64,000 bases of DNA, taken from contig OX031071.1 of the NCBI GenBank assembly GCA_943736015.1, forward strand, positions 34,752,619 through 34,816,618, written 5' to 3'. Below the pieces are notes generated by a model that worked only from the letters and a program-made list of their open reading frames with translations, did no database searches and had not been told where the DNA came from. Within the stretch, counting starts at the first letter, position 1, and every line of letters begins with the position of its first letter. Made by a program: the position numbers and the translations under genes. This DNA is from Tridacna crocea (lineage: Eukaryota > Mollusca > Bivalvia > Cardiida > Cardiidae). Positions 1 through 12,429 of the stretch are shown here, piece by piece.

Positions 1-716
1 CAACTATTATTGCATAAAACGTGCCTTTTCGGGCCGTTATAAGCATGTATTAACGGGTAAAAATCGGGCGGTTAACGGGAGAAAACGTGTATTAATCAGT
101 AAATTCACGCGCCGTTAACGCCCGGGTTTGTACTATCAATATCCTCGAATCGGGCCTACCTTGTAAACAACGTTTTTCCTTGTCAGATTTTCCCTAGACT
201 CCGACCATCAAACTGTAGGAATTTGTACCATATTCGATCCTTTCCATGGCATGTCTTTGATGATATTAGTACACCACAAACAAACCTTTGCACAGAATCT
301 CAGTTTAATCGAGATCTGAACAAAAATTCACCTGTGAAATGTACTCTAAACCAGCTACATCCCACCCACTTTTTAACGTTATCGGTCCGCCTCGAACACT
401 CTGTCGCCATCAGTTACAGAAATTTATATCCACGCATTCATCCAAGTTGTAATCGTCCAAATGTGTGCAAGTTTAGTCCACATAAGTCCAGTGTGTATTA
501 AAAATCAATAAAAGTGTATTTCCAGCGAGAAAATCAAACCTGGCATACAGGACTAACGGCCCTTTCCTAATCGTAACAAAAACTTCTTCGCCGACTTCCG
601 GTTTTGACCTATTTGCGTACAGTACATTTGAAATTCGCTTATTTGCATTTCTATGGAAATATTTTTGCTATCTGTGCAAATTATTGTTAGAATACCTTTA
701 CTTTATGCAATAATAG
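1..716. other. Gene-free stretch, no recognised feature
   Basis: Contains short mirrored motifs (TTAACGGG, AAAACGTG) at 1-130. The 92-codon frame at 223-501 has no family resemblance and no gene signals. Confidence 0.5.
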
Positions 717-856
717 CGTTAATTCACGTTTTTTTCGGTCGTTAACATTCGCAGAGGCCCTCAAAATACTTAAACACCCTCGTGCTTCGCACTCGGGCGT
801 TAAAGCATTTTTCGGGCCCTTGCGAATGTTATCAACTTAAAAAACGTGAATTAACC
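717..856. repeat. Imperfect palindrome, ~65 bp arms
   Basis: GCGTTAATTCACGTTTTTTT pairs with AAAAAACGTGAATTAAC; the centre is CTCGTGCTTCGCACTCG. The first 25 bases of the window (TATTATTGCATAAA) mirror 699-714, so the structure may extend to 1-870. Confidence 0.65.
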
Positions 857-1134
857 GTATAATATTTCAATAGTTTGCACTATTTCTTAGGAAAGAAAGG
901 CGGTGTATATAGTCTGAGTCACTTTTTTTTAAAGAAGCATTCTCTCTCCTCCCCCAACATTGTTCTCTCTTTCTCCTCTCTCCCTCTCTTCTCCCCCTCT
1001 CTGTCAGGGAGGATGGATGGTGGACAGTGGAAAAGGGCGAGGGGAAAGAGGGACTAGGGACCAAAGCAATTGTAGAACGCTCATCATGTTTGTTTTTCAT
1101 GATACTTATGTGGATTTAAATTATGCAGTTTTTA

Positions 1135-1356
1135 TATCTTTACCCTACAATTCCGACTTTTGACGAACCTGAGAAAGAATGCTTTTGAAAAAAGTGAGGG
1201 AAAAGGAGAAATGCTTGTAACCAGCATTTTCTCATTTTTCCACAATGTTTTCTACCCTTCCTAAACCAAATTTAAATTTTTCAGTCATATTTATTTTGTT
1301 GACTGCAAATGCTTTCAATTTGGACAAGGCTGAAATTTTATTGTGTGGTAAATTAA
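1135..1356 (+). repeat. TTAA palindromic MITE, diverged copy
   Basis: All segments are present in order; the palindrome core is at ~1180-1255 and the right end GTGTGGTAAATTAA stops at 1356. The left TTAA is lost. Confidence 0.8.
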
Positions 1357-1581
1357 AGTAGTATTATTGCTCAAAATTGAACTTTTCAGCCGAAATACTG
1401 TTTTAATATGATTCAATCGAAAATTTCTTTTAATTCCTATTCACCCAAGATAAAATACGTCAGGATATTGCTGAAAAACAGCGTCTGAAAAGAACTGAAA
1501 AGAAATAAATTTTTGAGCCCCGAAAAAATTTCTTCGGGAAATTAGAATATTCAGATGACCTGGACCGCGACCTCTGTATTA

Positions 1582-1592
1582 CACATGCGCAT
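1582..1592. promoter_or_regulatory. NRF1-like half-site upstream of the 1796 candidate
   Basis: ACATGCGCATT resembles half of the NRF1 palindrome GCGCATGCGC. It sits about 210 bp before the ATG at 1796. Suggestive only. Confidence 0.25.
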
Positions 1593-1795
1593 TAACATTA
1601 TCCGAACGTAAATAATAATGGAGTCCACGAAAATTGTCAAGCGACCGACCATAATTACACCTGTCTCGAACGAAGTTATTTTGGGGAAATAGCTGTGTGA
1701 TACATCTTGACCAAGAAATTACATCGGCAACGAAGTAAATACATGGAGTGTTTTCAAAGATCACCACGAAAGGAGAAAGGAAAGACGCTGCAACA

Positions 1796-3245
1796 ATGAG
1801 CTGGACGGTCACTGACAGGACTCAGAGACTCGGGTGAGTGTTTTGAATATGATGGCAGGATCTCATGTATGTCGATTTTTGCACGTTTTTTTGCACACAC
1901 AGATTATTGATTTTGTATAGTTAATATATAAGTTGGACTTGTTGTCCATGGGATGTTTATAATCGGCACGAATATACATGAACAATTTTGACTGCATTTT
2001 GTGGGGCCCCATAAGGGGGATTCACTTAGTAGCAACTACTCGCAATACTGCAGCATATAATCTTCTCGTTAATGGTCATGATAGAGACTGGTACATTACA
2101 TTCAGTTTATTCTGTTGGAGTGAAATATCAACAGTCTCTTTTCTTTCTTTCAGAACAACATAAGAGATGGAATGCTTCTGTTGGTGTAAGCTTCTAGGTT
2201 TTCTTTCACCTCACCAGTGTACAATGCTAAGATCTTTTTGGCTTCTTTTGACCATAATGAGCCCCTGCTGATCAAAGAAAGGTAAAATTGTTTGATAAAT
2301 TCATTTTCATAGAAAAGAATAGACCAAGGTCATCAATGTGGCTGGTTAGCTGGTAGAAATGCTTTCATTTTGTTATAGCATTAAACCCATTATCAATGAT
2401 TCTAAGTTTGAATAGTGTATTGTAAATAAAAGTTTCTACATAGAAATTGTTCCAGGATCAGATCTTTGAGATGTTGATTTACAAATGAAATTCCTAGCCA
2501 AATGTTCAAGGTTTTAAACAGCATCGTTATTTGGGTCTCTAACTGACATGTACATTATATATCCAGATTTTCAGCACTTTTTGAGGATCTAACTTTTTAG
2601 GTTCAACTACATACCTCTACCACACAATCAAGAGGCTTAACAATCCTAACAGAAAAATGAAAACATGGTTGGAAAAGAAATACAAGCTAAAAACAAGCAT
2701 TGTCTCCATCTCATGTGATGTTTTTTTTTTTTTTTTTATATTCAATTTTTCTTAGATAAATTTCATTCTTGAGTTATCTGCAGTTGCTTTCCTTTTCCTA
2801 GTGGGTATTATCTTTTTCATTTTGTTATAGGTCAATCACTTACATGTAGATTACTGTACTATTTTGTTTTTAAATAGACCTTCTGATGATTGACAATAGA
2901 AAGAGACAGAGGTGCACAGCCCACACCTGCAAGACACTTAGAAACTTTGTCTCAAATACCACATCTACAACAACAGGAAATGTGACTGCTCATTGGAAAA
3001 TTGAAGATACAGTGAGGATGAAGAGGAAGTTTTTAATGAAGCCTGTGACCCAGGAATATTTTCTCCCATTGTTTGTCAATATCTATCCAGTTCTCTTCCA
3101 TGGAAAGATATAGAGAGTTTAAAAAACTGGATTTTTATTTCCTGCAATCAGTCTATAAAACCATGAAACAAATTTACAGCAAAAAACATTGAAAGCATTT
3201 TTTATTAAATATTAGTAATCAGCAGCTTGATTTCATAAATAAAAG
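1796..3245 (+). other. Possible small spliced transcription unit (exons near 1796-1833, 2218-2281, 2878-3245)
   Basis: An ATG at 1796 opens 12 codons (MSWTVTDRTQRL) up to a strong GTGAGT donor at 1834. Acceptor-like CACCAG at 2217 is followed by an open stretch reading YNAKIFLASFDHNEPLLIKE up to AG|GTAAAA at 2281. Acceptor AAATAG at 2877 begins a last exon with AATAAA near 3237. The simple joins do not keep one frame from the ATG: a one-base mismatch leads to a stop. This may therefore be a non-coding RNA, a pseudogene, or a gene with exons I have misplaced. An NRF1-like half site CATGCGCA lies at ~1585, 5' of the start. I do not recognise the peptide. Confidence 0.28.
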
Positions 3246-4269
3246 AAAAGGCATTTTGACAAAAGGAGTTGTTCATTATGTGTAATTTGTCCTTTTACCA
3301 CAATGCTTTTGAAAATACATGTGGTTTATTATCCAAGTGTATCAGGCAGAAATCCAGTTTCACTTGTTTGGATATTGGATAGAGGATCTGCATGCTCATC
3401 TCTTATGGCCCATGAAAGCATGAAAACCATACAAGAACCTGCCAAGTGAACAAAGGCCAAATTTGAGGATGGCCATAGTTGTAAAGATATCAAGTTCATA
3501 TTGTGATTTCAACACAAAGCAGTTCCATAGATATTTAGGATAAACATGGACAACTTCTGCCAAAAATATGCATGTTTTTCAGCAAACTAAAATGAGCATT
3601 TGTTATGGACGTTACTACAATAGATTGGCCTAGTGAATCCTAATGTGGTAGTAATGTTCCAAACCAGATACATGTATACGTGTACTTGTGTTACAAAATG
3701 GTTTTCTGTGTAGGTATTCAACTTCTTATTCTGGCTACCTTTGCATCAAATATGTTGAAAGAACAACTCAACTTGTATGGTTAACCTGTAAAATTAATGC
3801 TAAGAAGGCCTCTCTGCTTCTGAGTTTCAAAAGGAATTCTTTCACTGTATTGATTTTTGACAAAAAGGGTAACTCTTTGTGAACTTGAAATTATGTAGAA
3901 TCTGATCTGACAACATATTGTTGGGCATCAGAATTTGGTATTAATTATTTATTTTATGTCTTCAAGTTACTTTTATGGATTTAGATATAAACTCTCTCAA
4001 CTTACAAGTGAAATGTAATTTTTTTTGTTTTCAAATTGGTCTGTGGCAAGAATTGGTCCAAATCCATGCTTGTTACCGAGCCTCATTATTTGCATTAGCA
4101 TCAAAGATTGATTTTTGTCAAGCCCTATAAAGCATGGGTGGAAAGCTTTTGATATAAGATGGGCAAAAAAAGGGGAGAAATGTCTATACAGCTTATTTTT
4201 AAATCCTTTTATTCAAACTTGAAAAGTAACCAACCTAATCAATTAACTTCTTATTAAACAATCATGAGT
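3246..4269. other. Gene-free stretch, nothing recognised
   Basis: AT-rich single-copy-looking DNA with no frame above 64 codons, palindrome or repeat that I can see. Confidence 0.5.
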
Positions 4270-4440
4270 TTTAAAGACCACCAGGAAAAAATCTTTTGAA
4301 AATGATGTGGACAAAAGCAAAAATGCTGGTAATGAGCTCTTTTCCATTTATGTTTTCTATCCTTTCTAAGACAATTGCCATCATTGTAGTTTTACTTGAT
4401 TTGTTATCTGCAACTATTTTCATTTTTGATTTTCTGGTAC
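4270..4440 (+). repeat. TTAA palindromic MITE, degenerate
   Basis: Recognised by the AAAATGCTGGTAATGAGC centre, CTTTTGAAAATG before it, and TTTTCTATCCTTTC plus TGTTATCTGCAA after it. Ends not definable. Confidence 0.55.
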
Positions 4441-4943
4441 AGGGGGATGTGATATTTTTTTTTATTTTTTCTTGGACAATTTTAGAATTTTCTCATCTGA
4501 TAAAGAATCGATTAAACGCAAAGTTCCTTACTGCACAGATTATAGAAGTTAAAAACTCATTAAAAGAATGCATGTGAAAATTAAAACATCAGTATAAATA
4601 TTTTGTTCCCTGTTTTGTGAATAAATTGTTTAAATGGTATTAAACACAGTTTTCAACATTGTTTCAGTTATTGATCTAGTGCCACAGCCAGACCCCATTT
4701 TGCTTTTCTTTTTTTACCATTTACGTCATAATCTTCAAAACAATGATCACGCGATACAGAGGAATGAATCCTATCTGAATGACGATCATTAATCCTGAAA
4801 AACCCAAAAGGCAGGTATTTGACCAGCAACCTATTTGCAGGCATAAAGCTGCCCTCATTTTAAATCTGCAATGAAATTCAAGCTTACAGATTGGGTTTAA
4901 TTTTGTAGTAAATGAATAGTGATGTGATTTCTTCTCTATTCAG

Positions 4944-5374
4944 ATGAAGTCTTACTCCAACTAATGCATCACGTAGATCCTATAACTTATTCTCTACTAC
5001 AAAGCTCTCATTCGTTGACACTTTTGACTTCGACATGTATCCTTATCAACTCTGACTTCTATATCGCCCGTAGAACAAGATCTACTCCTTTCCCTATTGG
5101 ACTGAAAATGAAATTAAGTATGCTGTATGTAAGCAAAGTAAACAGACAAAAAGCAATTTTGATTGATTTCAATTTGGGAAAAAATAAGCTTTGTGAGATG
5201 TGTATAATGAATACGCATTTACGATATATCAGGGATGATACACAAATTCCCCAATGGAACCCCCATGTCGTCGAAAGATTTACGCACCTTTCGGTAACGG
5301 ACAAGTTCGGTAAATTAGACTCGTGTAGTAAATCTATTATTGGATATTTAGGTTACAGGGTAAAATTCACGTAG
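4944..5374 (+). CDS. Unrecognised open exon-like frame
   Basis: A pyrimidine-rich acceptor-like tract ending CTATTCAG at 4943 is followed by a frame open to a stop at 5374 (143 codons from the acceptor; first internal ATG at 4964, 136 codons). The product is mildly basic with no signal peptide, repeats or domain I know. Surrounding DNA shows no partner exon. It may be a chance open frame in AT-rich DNA. Confidence 0.2.
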
Positions 5375-6295
5375 TGTTAACGTGACGTATTCCACACCCA
5401 ATACTTGACTCTGATTTTGTTCAATAATATTATTTCTCACTCTCTAAATTTGTCATTTCTATTGGTTTTGAGGTATAACATTTTTGTTATATTGCTCCTT
5501 CCATGTTGAGTGAATTGAAATTAGTGATTGTTTTTTGTTTTTATCACCATAACATTTTTTCCATTTTCAACCACAGTTGATGAACTGAATACTAATTACA
5601 CAGTCCTATTCTTGTTCCCTTAGACACCAAGAAATAAAATGTTTTCGGCCAGTTTAGGGACATTAGAGTTAACAGTTTCTTCCGGAAATAAACTGCCATA
5701 TTTCTAAACAAACCCTTGAATTCATAGCGTTACTTTTGTTGCATGCCACCGGTGGTGATAAAGATTAAATAGCACAAAGCACACAAATTTATCTTTTACC
5801 TATTCTTACTGCTTTTCTGAGACATTCTGAGCAAGGTCAACATTGAAATCGCTTATATCAAGGTTCTATTTGTATAGTGAAAACAGCCGTTGGATTTATG
5901 TGGCCCTTCAAGGTTAAAACTTAAAAGTTATAAATGATCAACTTGAGAGCAGAAATTCACGTGAAGGTATACTGGTAAAAAAATTGCCACAAATGAAGAA
6001 ATTAAGTGAGAGATAGAGGAAAAACCTTGACAAAAACTGTGTTGCATGTCTTGTAATTGTCATTTTGTACATTTGAACCTGTATAATAAGATAAAATGTA
6101 TGTTCTGTCCCTTTCCTCTTTCCAACTGTTTTTCAAATCTGGTTGGTGCAAGACACCGTGGCTAGCAGATTATAATGCGCTAATAAATATATTACAAACT
6201 TCATTTGGTAAATAATCATATGGTTCCTGTTCATACTTACAAAGCTGAAGAGAATATGTATGGACGCATTTCTTTATCAATAATCTATTTTCACC

Positions 6296-6321
6296 CCCCC
6301 CCACACACACACACACACATT
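6296..6321 (+). repeat. C-run plus (CA)n microsatellite
   Basis: CCCCCCCC followed by about ten CA units. Confidence 0.9.
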
Positions 6322-8247
6322 ACACGAAGGATAAAAATTTTCCTACTAATCTGCTTTTCACAGCTTAATGTTACATGACATTTTGTTGGATCGTCAGTAA
6401 ACCAGTCGCATCGTATAATCAAAACATGTTAACACACGTAAAATCTAAAATTACCAAATTAAGAAAAATGAATTGGCATTTATATATCCACGGCAAGATT
6501 TTTCTAACAGGCAGATCTCTCACAATAGCTTGAATTGCTGATTATGAAAGCACAGTTTAAAATCATTTGATTCAAGAGGGTATAAAGGTTTTGAAATTAA
6601 TTATCTTTTTTTAAATCAGAATAGGTATAGAAGAATTCAATTGATGATCCACGTACTTAAGGCAATTTCTTTAAGTAAGACCTCAAACTCCTCCGCATAA
6701 TATCTGGTGTCTTAGCAGACACAGAGACAGTGCAGCCTAATCCTGGATCTCCCAAAGTTGATGTAACTTGAGAGTTTTTAATAGTTCTTAAAAGAGTGAG
6801 GGTTACACACTGTATACCAAGCTTTTGGGGGAAAATAAAGCTAAAATGAGATGTGGTGGACAAAAATTATTAATTCCGGGTACTACTAGTATTTAGCATA
6901 CCAATTGAGCAGCAACAGAAAAAAAATGTGCCTTAAAATGTGTTGAAATAAAAAAAGACCAAATAGTTTAACAAATCGATTTTAAGTATCGGATATTTAA
7001 AAAAAAACGTTAAAATGTATCAACCATGAATAATTACTATGTTACCAAGTCATAGATTTACAATGGACGTCCAATTTACTGAACCTGTCTGTTACCGAAA
7101 TATCCGTCATCGTCTGCACTCTCTCGGAAATCATGCCCATGCAAACAATGAATGACTTCGTACATAAGGTTGCTAGTTTCTTTTTAGTTTATCCATTTTG
7201 TTAGTTCTTAACTTGTTTTATTGACATTGATTGCTGTAAATCATTAAACAGTTGAAAAATGTAACGAGGAATCCAGCGTCCTTACCAACTTATATCGATC
7301 GTTGCAACTTCTAGCGCATGCCCATAGGCTGTCTATAACTGCAGACGAATATACACGAAGCAGTGTCGGAAATTAATGATGTTGAGATGACCATCACACA
7401 TTTAGAAGATTTTTACACTTGTATAAATCTTCCCATTACTGGTGACTAAGTGAAGAGTTCTAATAGTGTATATACTTTCGTAATACATCAGTTTCGCGAG
7501 GTAAAATACAATTGAATTTTGAGCAACAATATAGCTTTAATCAACAATTTACAAATTAACAAATTAAAGTCTTTCTAGAGTGTAATGAACAATCAAAGCA
7601 CTGACAGCACTGTGATATGTCGACACTGAAGAACCAATGCTATGAATAGTATTAGCATTTTAGCTTGATGGTGATCTAACAAATTAAAAAGAAATTATTT
7701 CATATTGTTGCAGAAAACTCTTTTTTAATAGAGTTTAACTTCCACTTTTACCCCCCCAGCGTCTTCAAAATTGGTAGGCTACTACGGCGCAAGAAAATGG
7801 CCCTGGTATGGTCTTTACATAACAAACAAATAACTGGACATAGATATTTCATAATAAACTGCAAAAAGAAATGAAAAAAGCACCAGCATGATTTACTATG
7901 CAAACACAATCTTGAACACCCAAGTGACAAAACTCACTGTACTAAATTTCAACGGACATATATTCCTAAACACTGTACTCAGACTTCAGGTCTCATTCTC
8001 GCCAACTGGCCCTGGATCTTTCTTTAAAAGTACTAAAAGATATACTTGTAACAACCATTTCAATCCGAAAGGCGTTTTCGTGCATAGAACGTCAAATCTG
8101 ATCTTGAATCTACACTTTCTATTACTTTATGTAAAAATTCTAGCTAGAGAATTGCATGACATATGAGATACGCCCTATTTCAGGTAAAATAGTAACTTTA
8201 AGAACCATATTAAATATGATTAATCTGAGAGACGTACAAAGGCATCT

Positions 8248-8249
<2 letters not shown>

Positions 8250-8293
<44 letters not shown>
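8250..8293 (+). repeat. (GA)n microsatellite
   Basis: About 21 uninterrupted AG units. The Arg/Glu runs in frames across it are artefacts. Confidence 0.95.
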
Positions 8294-8296
<3 letters not shown>

Positions 8297-8801
8297 CTTC
8301 AGTTTTGGAACCTTCCCCGTGACTCAGTCAAAATTATTTTATATATTGTATATGGCATTTTTTTACATAACTACCCTCGGGAATAAACTTTATCTAATAT
8401 GGACAGTCTTTCTGACAGAAACTATCAGGAGCTTTGATTGCAGTTTATACAATTTATCGTATTCATTCGAGTTCTCCCTTTTTTCGTCTATCTGTCAAAC
8501 ATAAAGGATAATTTACTGGTTGTGTTTGATTTATACAACTCTGTCACTCGAATGGGTTATTATGTGTTTGAAAACCCGAGTCCGAAAGTCGAGTTTTTTA
8601 ACTGCATCATACCCCAGTCGAGTCACAGATCTTTATATCACACAAAATTGATTAATTATCCTTTTTGTCATATTCCTAATTCACCTTTTTTTAAGTCTAA
8701 TAATTTTCCAGGATGGAACAATGTGAGTAGCATAAGAAATAATAATTCCGGTCATATCACGACGTAGAGGAATGACCCGGGTAATTATTTTACGTAGATA
8801 A

Positions 8802-8864
8802 ATGTTTTCAAAAGGCTTCTATCTCTGGGTCTTAAAACCCAGGGATTGTTTGGTAAATGGTTAA
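8802..8864 (-). repeat. TTAA palindromic MITE, end fragment
   Basis: Only the outer part from GTTTTCAAAAGGCTTCTATCTC to GGTAAATGGTTAA is left. Confidence 0.7.
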
Positions 8865-8995
8865 CCCTTGATATCGACTAAGACAGCGGACTCAGATTTA
8901 CAGTAACAGAACGAAGAAAGTGTTCAGCGATGAGAAGTGAATGCACCCCATCGCAATTTCTCCCTCTGTTTCAACATCCCGACCCGATCGATTAT

Positions 8996-9013
8996 ACCCA
9001 CAATGCATTGCCA
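8996..9013 (+). promoter_or_regulatory. ZNF143/Staf-like promoter motif
   Basis: TACCCACAATGCATTGCC matches most positions of the Staf core TTCCCAGAATGCATTGCG. It ends about 15 bp before the ATG at 9029. In animals this motif marks core promoters of housekeeping genes; the assignment here is inference. Confidence 0.4.
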
Positions 9014-9028
9014 CAAAAGTTTCAATAA

Positions 9029-9220
9029 ATGGCGAACGTGAACGAAAACCCATTCTATGGCCTAGAAACCTGCAAATTAAAGAATTTTAACGACCGATGC
9101 TATTCCCCTAAAAAAATTAAAAGGAAAACTGTTTACCAGACGCCAAATTTTAGATCAGAATTGAACGCTTTCTCAGACAAAAACTTAAATATTTCTCGAA
9201 AACTGGAATTTGCCGATTAA
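9029..9220 (+). CDS. Candidate 63-aa protein or first exon behind a ZNF143/Staf-like site
   Basis: The ATG at 9029 lies in a good start context (AAATGGCG). The 63 residues are hydrophilic and basic (SPKKIKRK motif at residues 26-33), not low-complexity, and unlike the repeat-derived frames elsewhere. The stop TAA falls in a TTAA where a MITE relic begins, so the downstream part of a longer gene may have been displaced. No clear GT donor exists inside the frame. Family not recognised. Could still be chance. Confidence 0.35.
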   Translation: MANVNENPFYGLETCKLKNFNDRCYSPKKIKRKTVYQTPNFRSELNAFSDKNLNISRKLEFAD

Positions 9221-9343
9221 GAATTGTTGAGAAAGGAACAATGCTTGCAGTTGGCATTTTCTCCTATCTCCCTCATAAACTGCTTTTACAATCGGCTTCC
9301 TCAGGGTTGATTAAAAGCAAGGGCTTATTTAGCAAAGAGTTAA
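9217..9343 (-). repeat. TTAA palindromic MITE, truncated
   Basis: Begins in the palindrome (GAAAGGAACAATGC, GGCATTTTCTCC) directly after a TTAA and ends at AGCAAAGAGTTAA. The first TTAA overlaps the stop codon of the frame at 9029-9220. Confidence 0.65.
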
Positions 9344-9424
9344 TGTACACTGCTCAAAAGAATTAAAGGATCACATAAATATCGAAATTCAAATCTCGTT
9401 TTGTTCAACATTCTGTCTTTGTGC

Positions 9425-9623
9425 TCTGGCTCCCTATTCACCAACCATTCTTAAGAACCTTCTTTAGACTCTCCCGAATTTTCTACATCTGTAAGTAATA
9501 CAACTTCTGATTGGCTAAATCGAATAGTTTAGCTAATCAGAATTTGTATTACTTGCAAATAATAGAACCTTGAAGAATAAGACCAAAAATATAGTCAAGA
9601 ATGGCTGGTGAATACGGGCTCTG
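9425..9623. repeat. Fold-back MITE, ~195 bp
   Basis: Outer inverted repeats CTCCCTATTCACCAACCATT / GGCTGGTGAATACGGGCTC and an inner pair AAGTAATACAACTTCTGATT / AATCAGAATTTGTATTACTT, so nearly the whole element folds. Not related to the TTAA MITE. Confidence 0.75.
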
Positions 9624-10406
9624 ATTATAATCAAATTAATTCGTACAAGACAAAATGGCTCAATACTTTTCTTTTTTGTTCGATTTTAAATGCTGATAAG
9701 CCATGTTAAAAACAACATCGAGAAATGTGTTTTCCCTGTTCTTTTGTAAAATAGCTCATATTTTTAACAGCCTTTTGTTGATATTTTTGTCAAATCTAAC
9801 GAAAGAAGAAAACAGGAAGAAAAAATAATACCATTTATTCCCTTAAAAGCCTACGTGGCATTTCAAAAAGACGGCTTTGACAGGAACAGCCCATTCATTT
9901 TTTGTGCAAACCAAATCATTTTGCCTGTTCTGGTTTCACAGTTTTAAGACTGGATGAAATGACAAGCAGAAAATCACTGACATTGTCCTGTACCTGAACT
10001 ATCATCACCTGATCAAATTTAAGGACATGTGGACCTTTAATTTTTTTTAGCAGTGTACTTTTTTTTTTTCATACAAATGAAGATTGAAAAACCAAACTCT
10101 AACCTTCTTCAATAAATACAGAAATAAAAGAGCACTGGGCCATTGAACCATAAATTTGCAAATAGATTATGTTATGTTGCCTGTTATTATCATATAAGCT
10201 TAACGGAATATCTGTCGAGTAGTAGCAATGATTAGAATTTTGACCGATCTAACATTTACATGACATTTTGATGCGCCACGCTTCGTTCCACGTGGTTTAT
10301 TGTATTTATCTATAATCTTCAAGTTCTGACATTCAGTTAATTTTTTTCTCCTTTTTGTACCATAAAAGTTATTCCACATGCTTGAGCCATGTTCTGTAAA
10401 AAAAGG

Positions 10407-10746
10407 GGGCTTAGGTAGACCTGTGTAATGCACTTCCGGTGAACATAGGGCAAAAATTCTAATTGGTTGATAAATAAGGATTCATAAAGAAATAGTATTT
10501 TTGCACATTTCTAACGGATCAGAAATTCCGGTGTTAGTTTTCTGAATAGGGAGGTAAATATTATCTCGTTTTGAATTGGGAATATAGTGGTTTTATATTT
10601 ATAAATGAAAATTCAAAGAAAGAAAAAAATGGAAAAAATGAATCGTTGAAAGTAGTTCAATAATACTTATTTTAAATTACAGCTAATTTTGCAGGATGAT
10701 ATTTCAGTGGAAATAGCTGTTTTTCCATTACACAGGTCTTACCTAT
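10407..10746 (+). repeat. Family C TIR element, copy 1
   Basis: Inverted ends GGTAGACCTGTGTAATG and CATTACACAGGTCTTACC, flanked by TA. Internal landmarks are ATTTCTAACGGATCAGAAATT, GAATATAGTGGTTTTA and GGAAATAGCTGTTTTTCC. No coding capacity. Confidence 0.82.
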
Positions 10747-10748
10747 AG

Positions 10749-11098
10749 GTAGTAGACCCGTATCTCTTCTAGTGCAGCATGGAATAAAATTTCTTGATAG
10801 TTCATAAATACAGATTTGTACAGTTCTATGATACTTTTGCACACTTTTTACCGACCAGAAATTCCTTTGATGTCTATCTTGAAATTATTTGTTGATACTT
10901 TTGTTAGTTTTTAGAAAAGGGAGGTAAGTTTTAATTCCTTTTGTAATGAGAATATAGTGGTTTTAGATTTATAAATGATAGTTCAAAGAAGGAAAAAATG
11001 GCTTGGTTAAAGTAGTATAATAATAGTCATTTTTAATGATAGCTAATTTTGTGGATAATAGTGGAAATAGTTGTTTTCTATTACGGGTCCACTACCTT
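10749..11098 (+). repeat. Family C TIR element, diverged copy 2, back to back with copy 1
   Basis: Same internal landmarks as copy 1. Ends are altered to GTAGTAGACCCGTA and TACGGGTCCACTAC, which still mirror each other. Confidence 0.75.
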
Positions 11099-11101
11099 AA
11101 T

Positions 11102-11176
11102 GCATCAGCAAAAATTTCGACCTAGGCCAGCCTGCGCATTCCGCGCAGGCTGATCTGAGTCGAAATCTTTTGCCTT
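11102..11176. repeat. Hairpin element with GC-rich stem
   Basis: GCAAAAATTTCGACC and GGCCAGCCTGCGC pair with GCGCAGGCTGATC and GTCGAAATCTTTTGC around ATTCC. It lies directly after the family C element at 10749-11098. Confidence 0.7.
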
Positions 11177-11873
11177 AAGTAAATATTCCACACGTCCTGG
11201 GACCATTCTACTCCATGATTATGCTGTCATTAAAGAGACGCACTAAGCCCCCTGTTTCAAGAGTATGACTTATTGATTTTAAGCAAAAATGCTTTGTTTC
11301 TACCGAAAGATAATGTTTGATTGTGGTATCGTATATTGCACTGTATTGTCATTTTCTTTTTTTTGGGGGGGGTTATTCCCAAAGTTGGTTTGTTTCGGTC
11401 TCTTTTTTTTTTTTGTTTGTTTGTTTAGTTTTATGAACAGTTTTCTACTGCAATCAAATTATGTCCCGGTAGCAAGTGCACCTATTTACACTTCAATGTT
11501 TTTATTCAATATTTTGGCCCCCGGCCCATAATTAATAACTTTTGCAACATTGCAATGTAGTTTTTACTCAATTTAACTGGAGGGATTTACCCTGGGTTTT
11601 CCTCAAACAGTACCTCTTCAAATCTCCGTCTGCTTTTCATCATAATGCAACCAAAAAGGATCAAATGGACATATCCAATCACCGATTAAGGTCTAAGATA
11701 GGAAATCAAAGATCTTGTTTTTTGGGCAGACTGATCTTATCTTTGCAGTCCGCAAGAGCTCCCCCTCCCCGCTGTTGTTGCCTGTAACACTTTAGTGTAC
11801 AGATCGATTCTGTCTATCATCACAGAATGCCTTCTTATTTTACCATTAATATACTAAATGAAACATGCAGCCC

Positions 11874-12102
11874 TTAACCCATTATCACGAAATCCCTACT
11901 TTTGACGCCCCTGAGAAAGAAGCCTTTAGAAAACATTGTGGGAAAAGGAGAAAATGCTGGTAACCAGTATTTTCTCCTTTTACCACAACGTTTTCTACCC
12001 TTCACAAAATAGATTTAGATTTTTCAGTCACTTTCATTTTGTCGACTGCAAATGCTTTCAATTGGTACCAGTCTAAAATATTGTCGTTTGATAATGGGTT
12101 AA
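11874..12102 (+). repeat. TTAA palindromic MITE, full length (reference copy)
   Basis: Full copy, 229 bp, flanked by TTAA on both sides. The ends are inverted repeats (TTAACCCATTA..., ...TAATGGGTTAA). In the orientation called plus the order is: left end, AATCCCTACTTTTGACG, GACCCTGAGAAAGAAGCC-type segment, 67 bp palindrome centred on GCTGGTAACCAGC, then a T-rich right part ending TTTGTCGTCTGCAAATGC and the right end. There is no coding capacity. TTAA targets and CCC-starting ends are typical of piggyBac-type elements; the link is inferred. Confidence 0.92.
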
Positions 12103-12429
12103 AGCTACAAAGAGCTAGGCTGAACCATAAGACTAGGCAGGGGTAAGACATTTGAGTGCAGATCGATTTTGTCTGTTATCACAATATGCTTTCTGCTCTC
12201 ACCATTTATAAACTCAACAACCAATCCTTAAAGTTTTCCACACTCCGTTTCGAAGAAAGTGTGTGTACAAAAAGGATACTACTTGTACATATTAAATCAA
12301 AGCGGTGAAAGCACTAATGTGGCATTCGTCAAGGAAGCCATTATGTGGAATGAATGATTTGAGAAAAAAAAACACCAAACTAAAAGTACTCACATATTCG
12401 ACAAGAGACATCATCGGAATACATTGATT

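Larger units (their letters stand above)
5375..8801. other. Gene-free stretch, two microsatellites only
   Basis: The (CA)n and (GA)n runs are the only clear features. Frames at 7888-8166 and 8438-8767 are short, without motifs or splice partners. Confidence 0.5.

Noticed and set aside
8156..8386. 76-codon frame with an Arg-Glu run
   Set aside because: Created by the (GA)n microsatellite.
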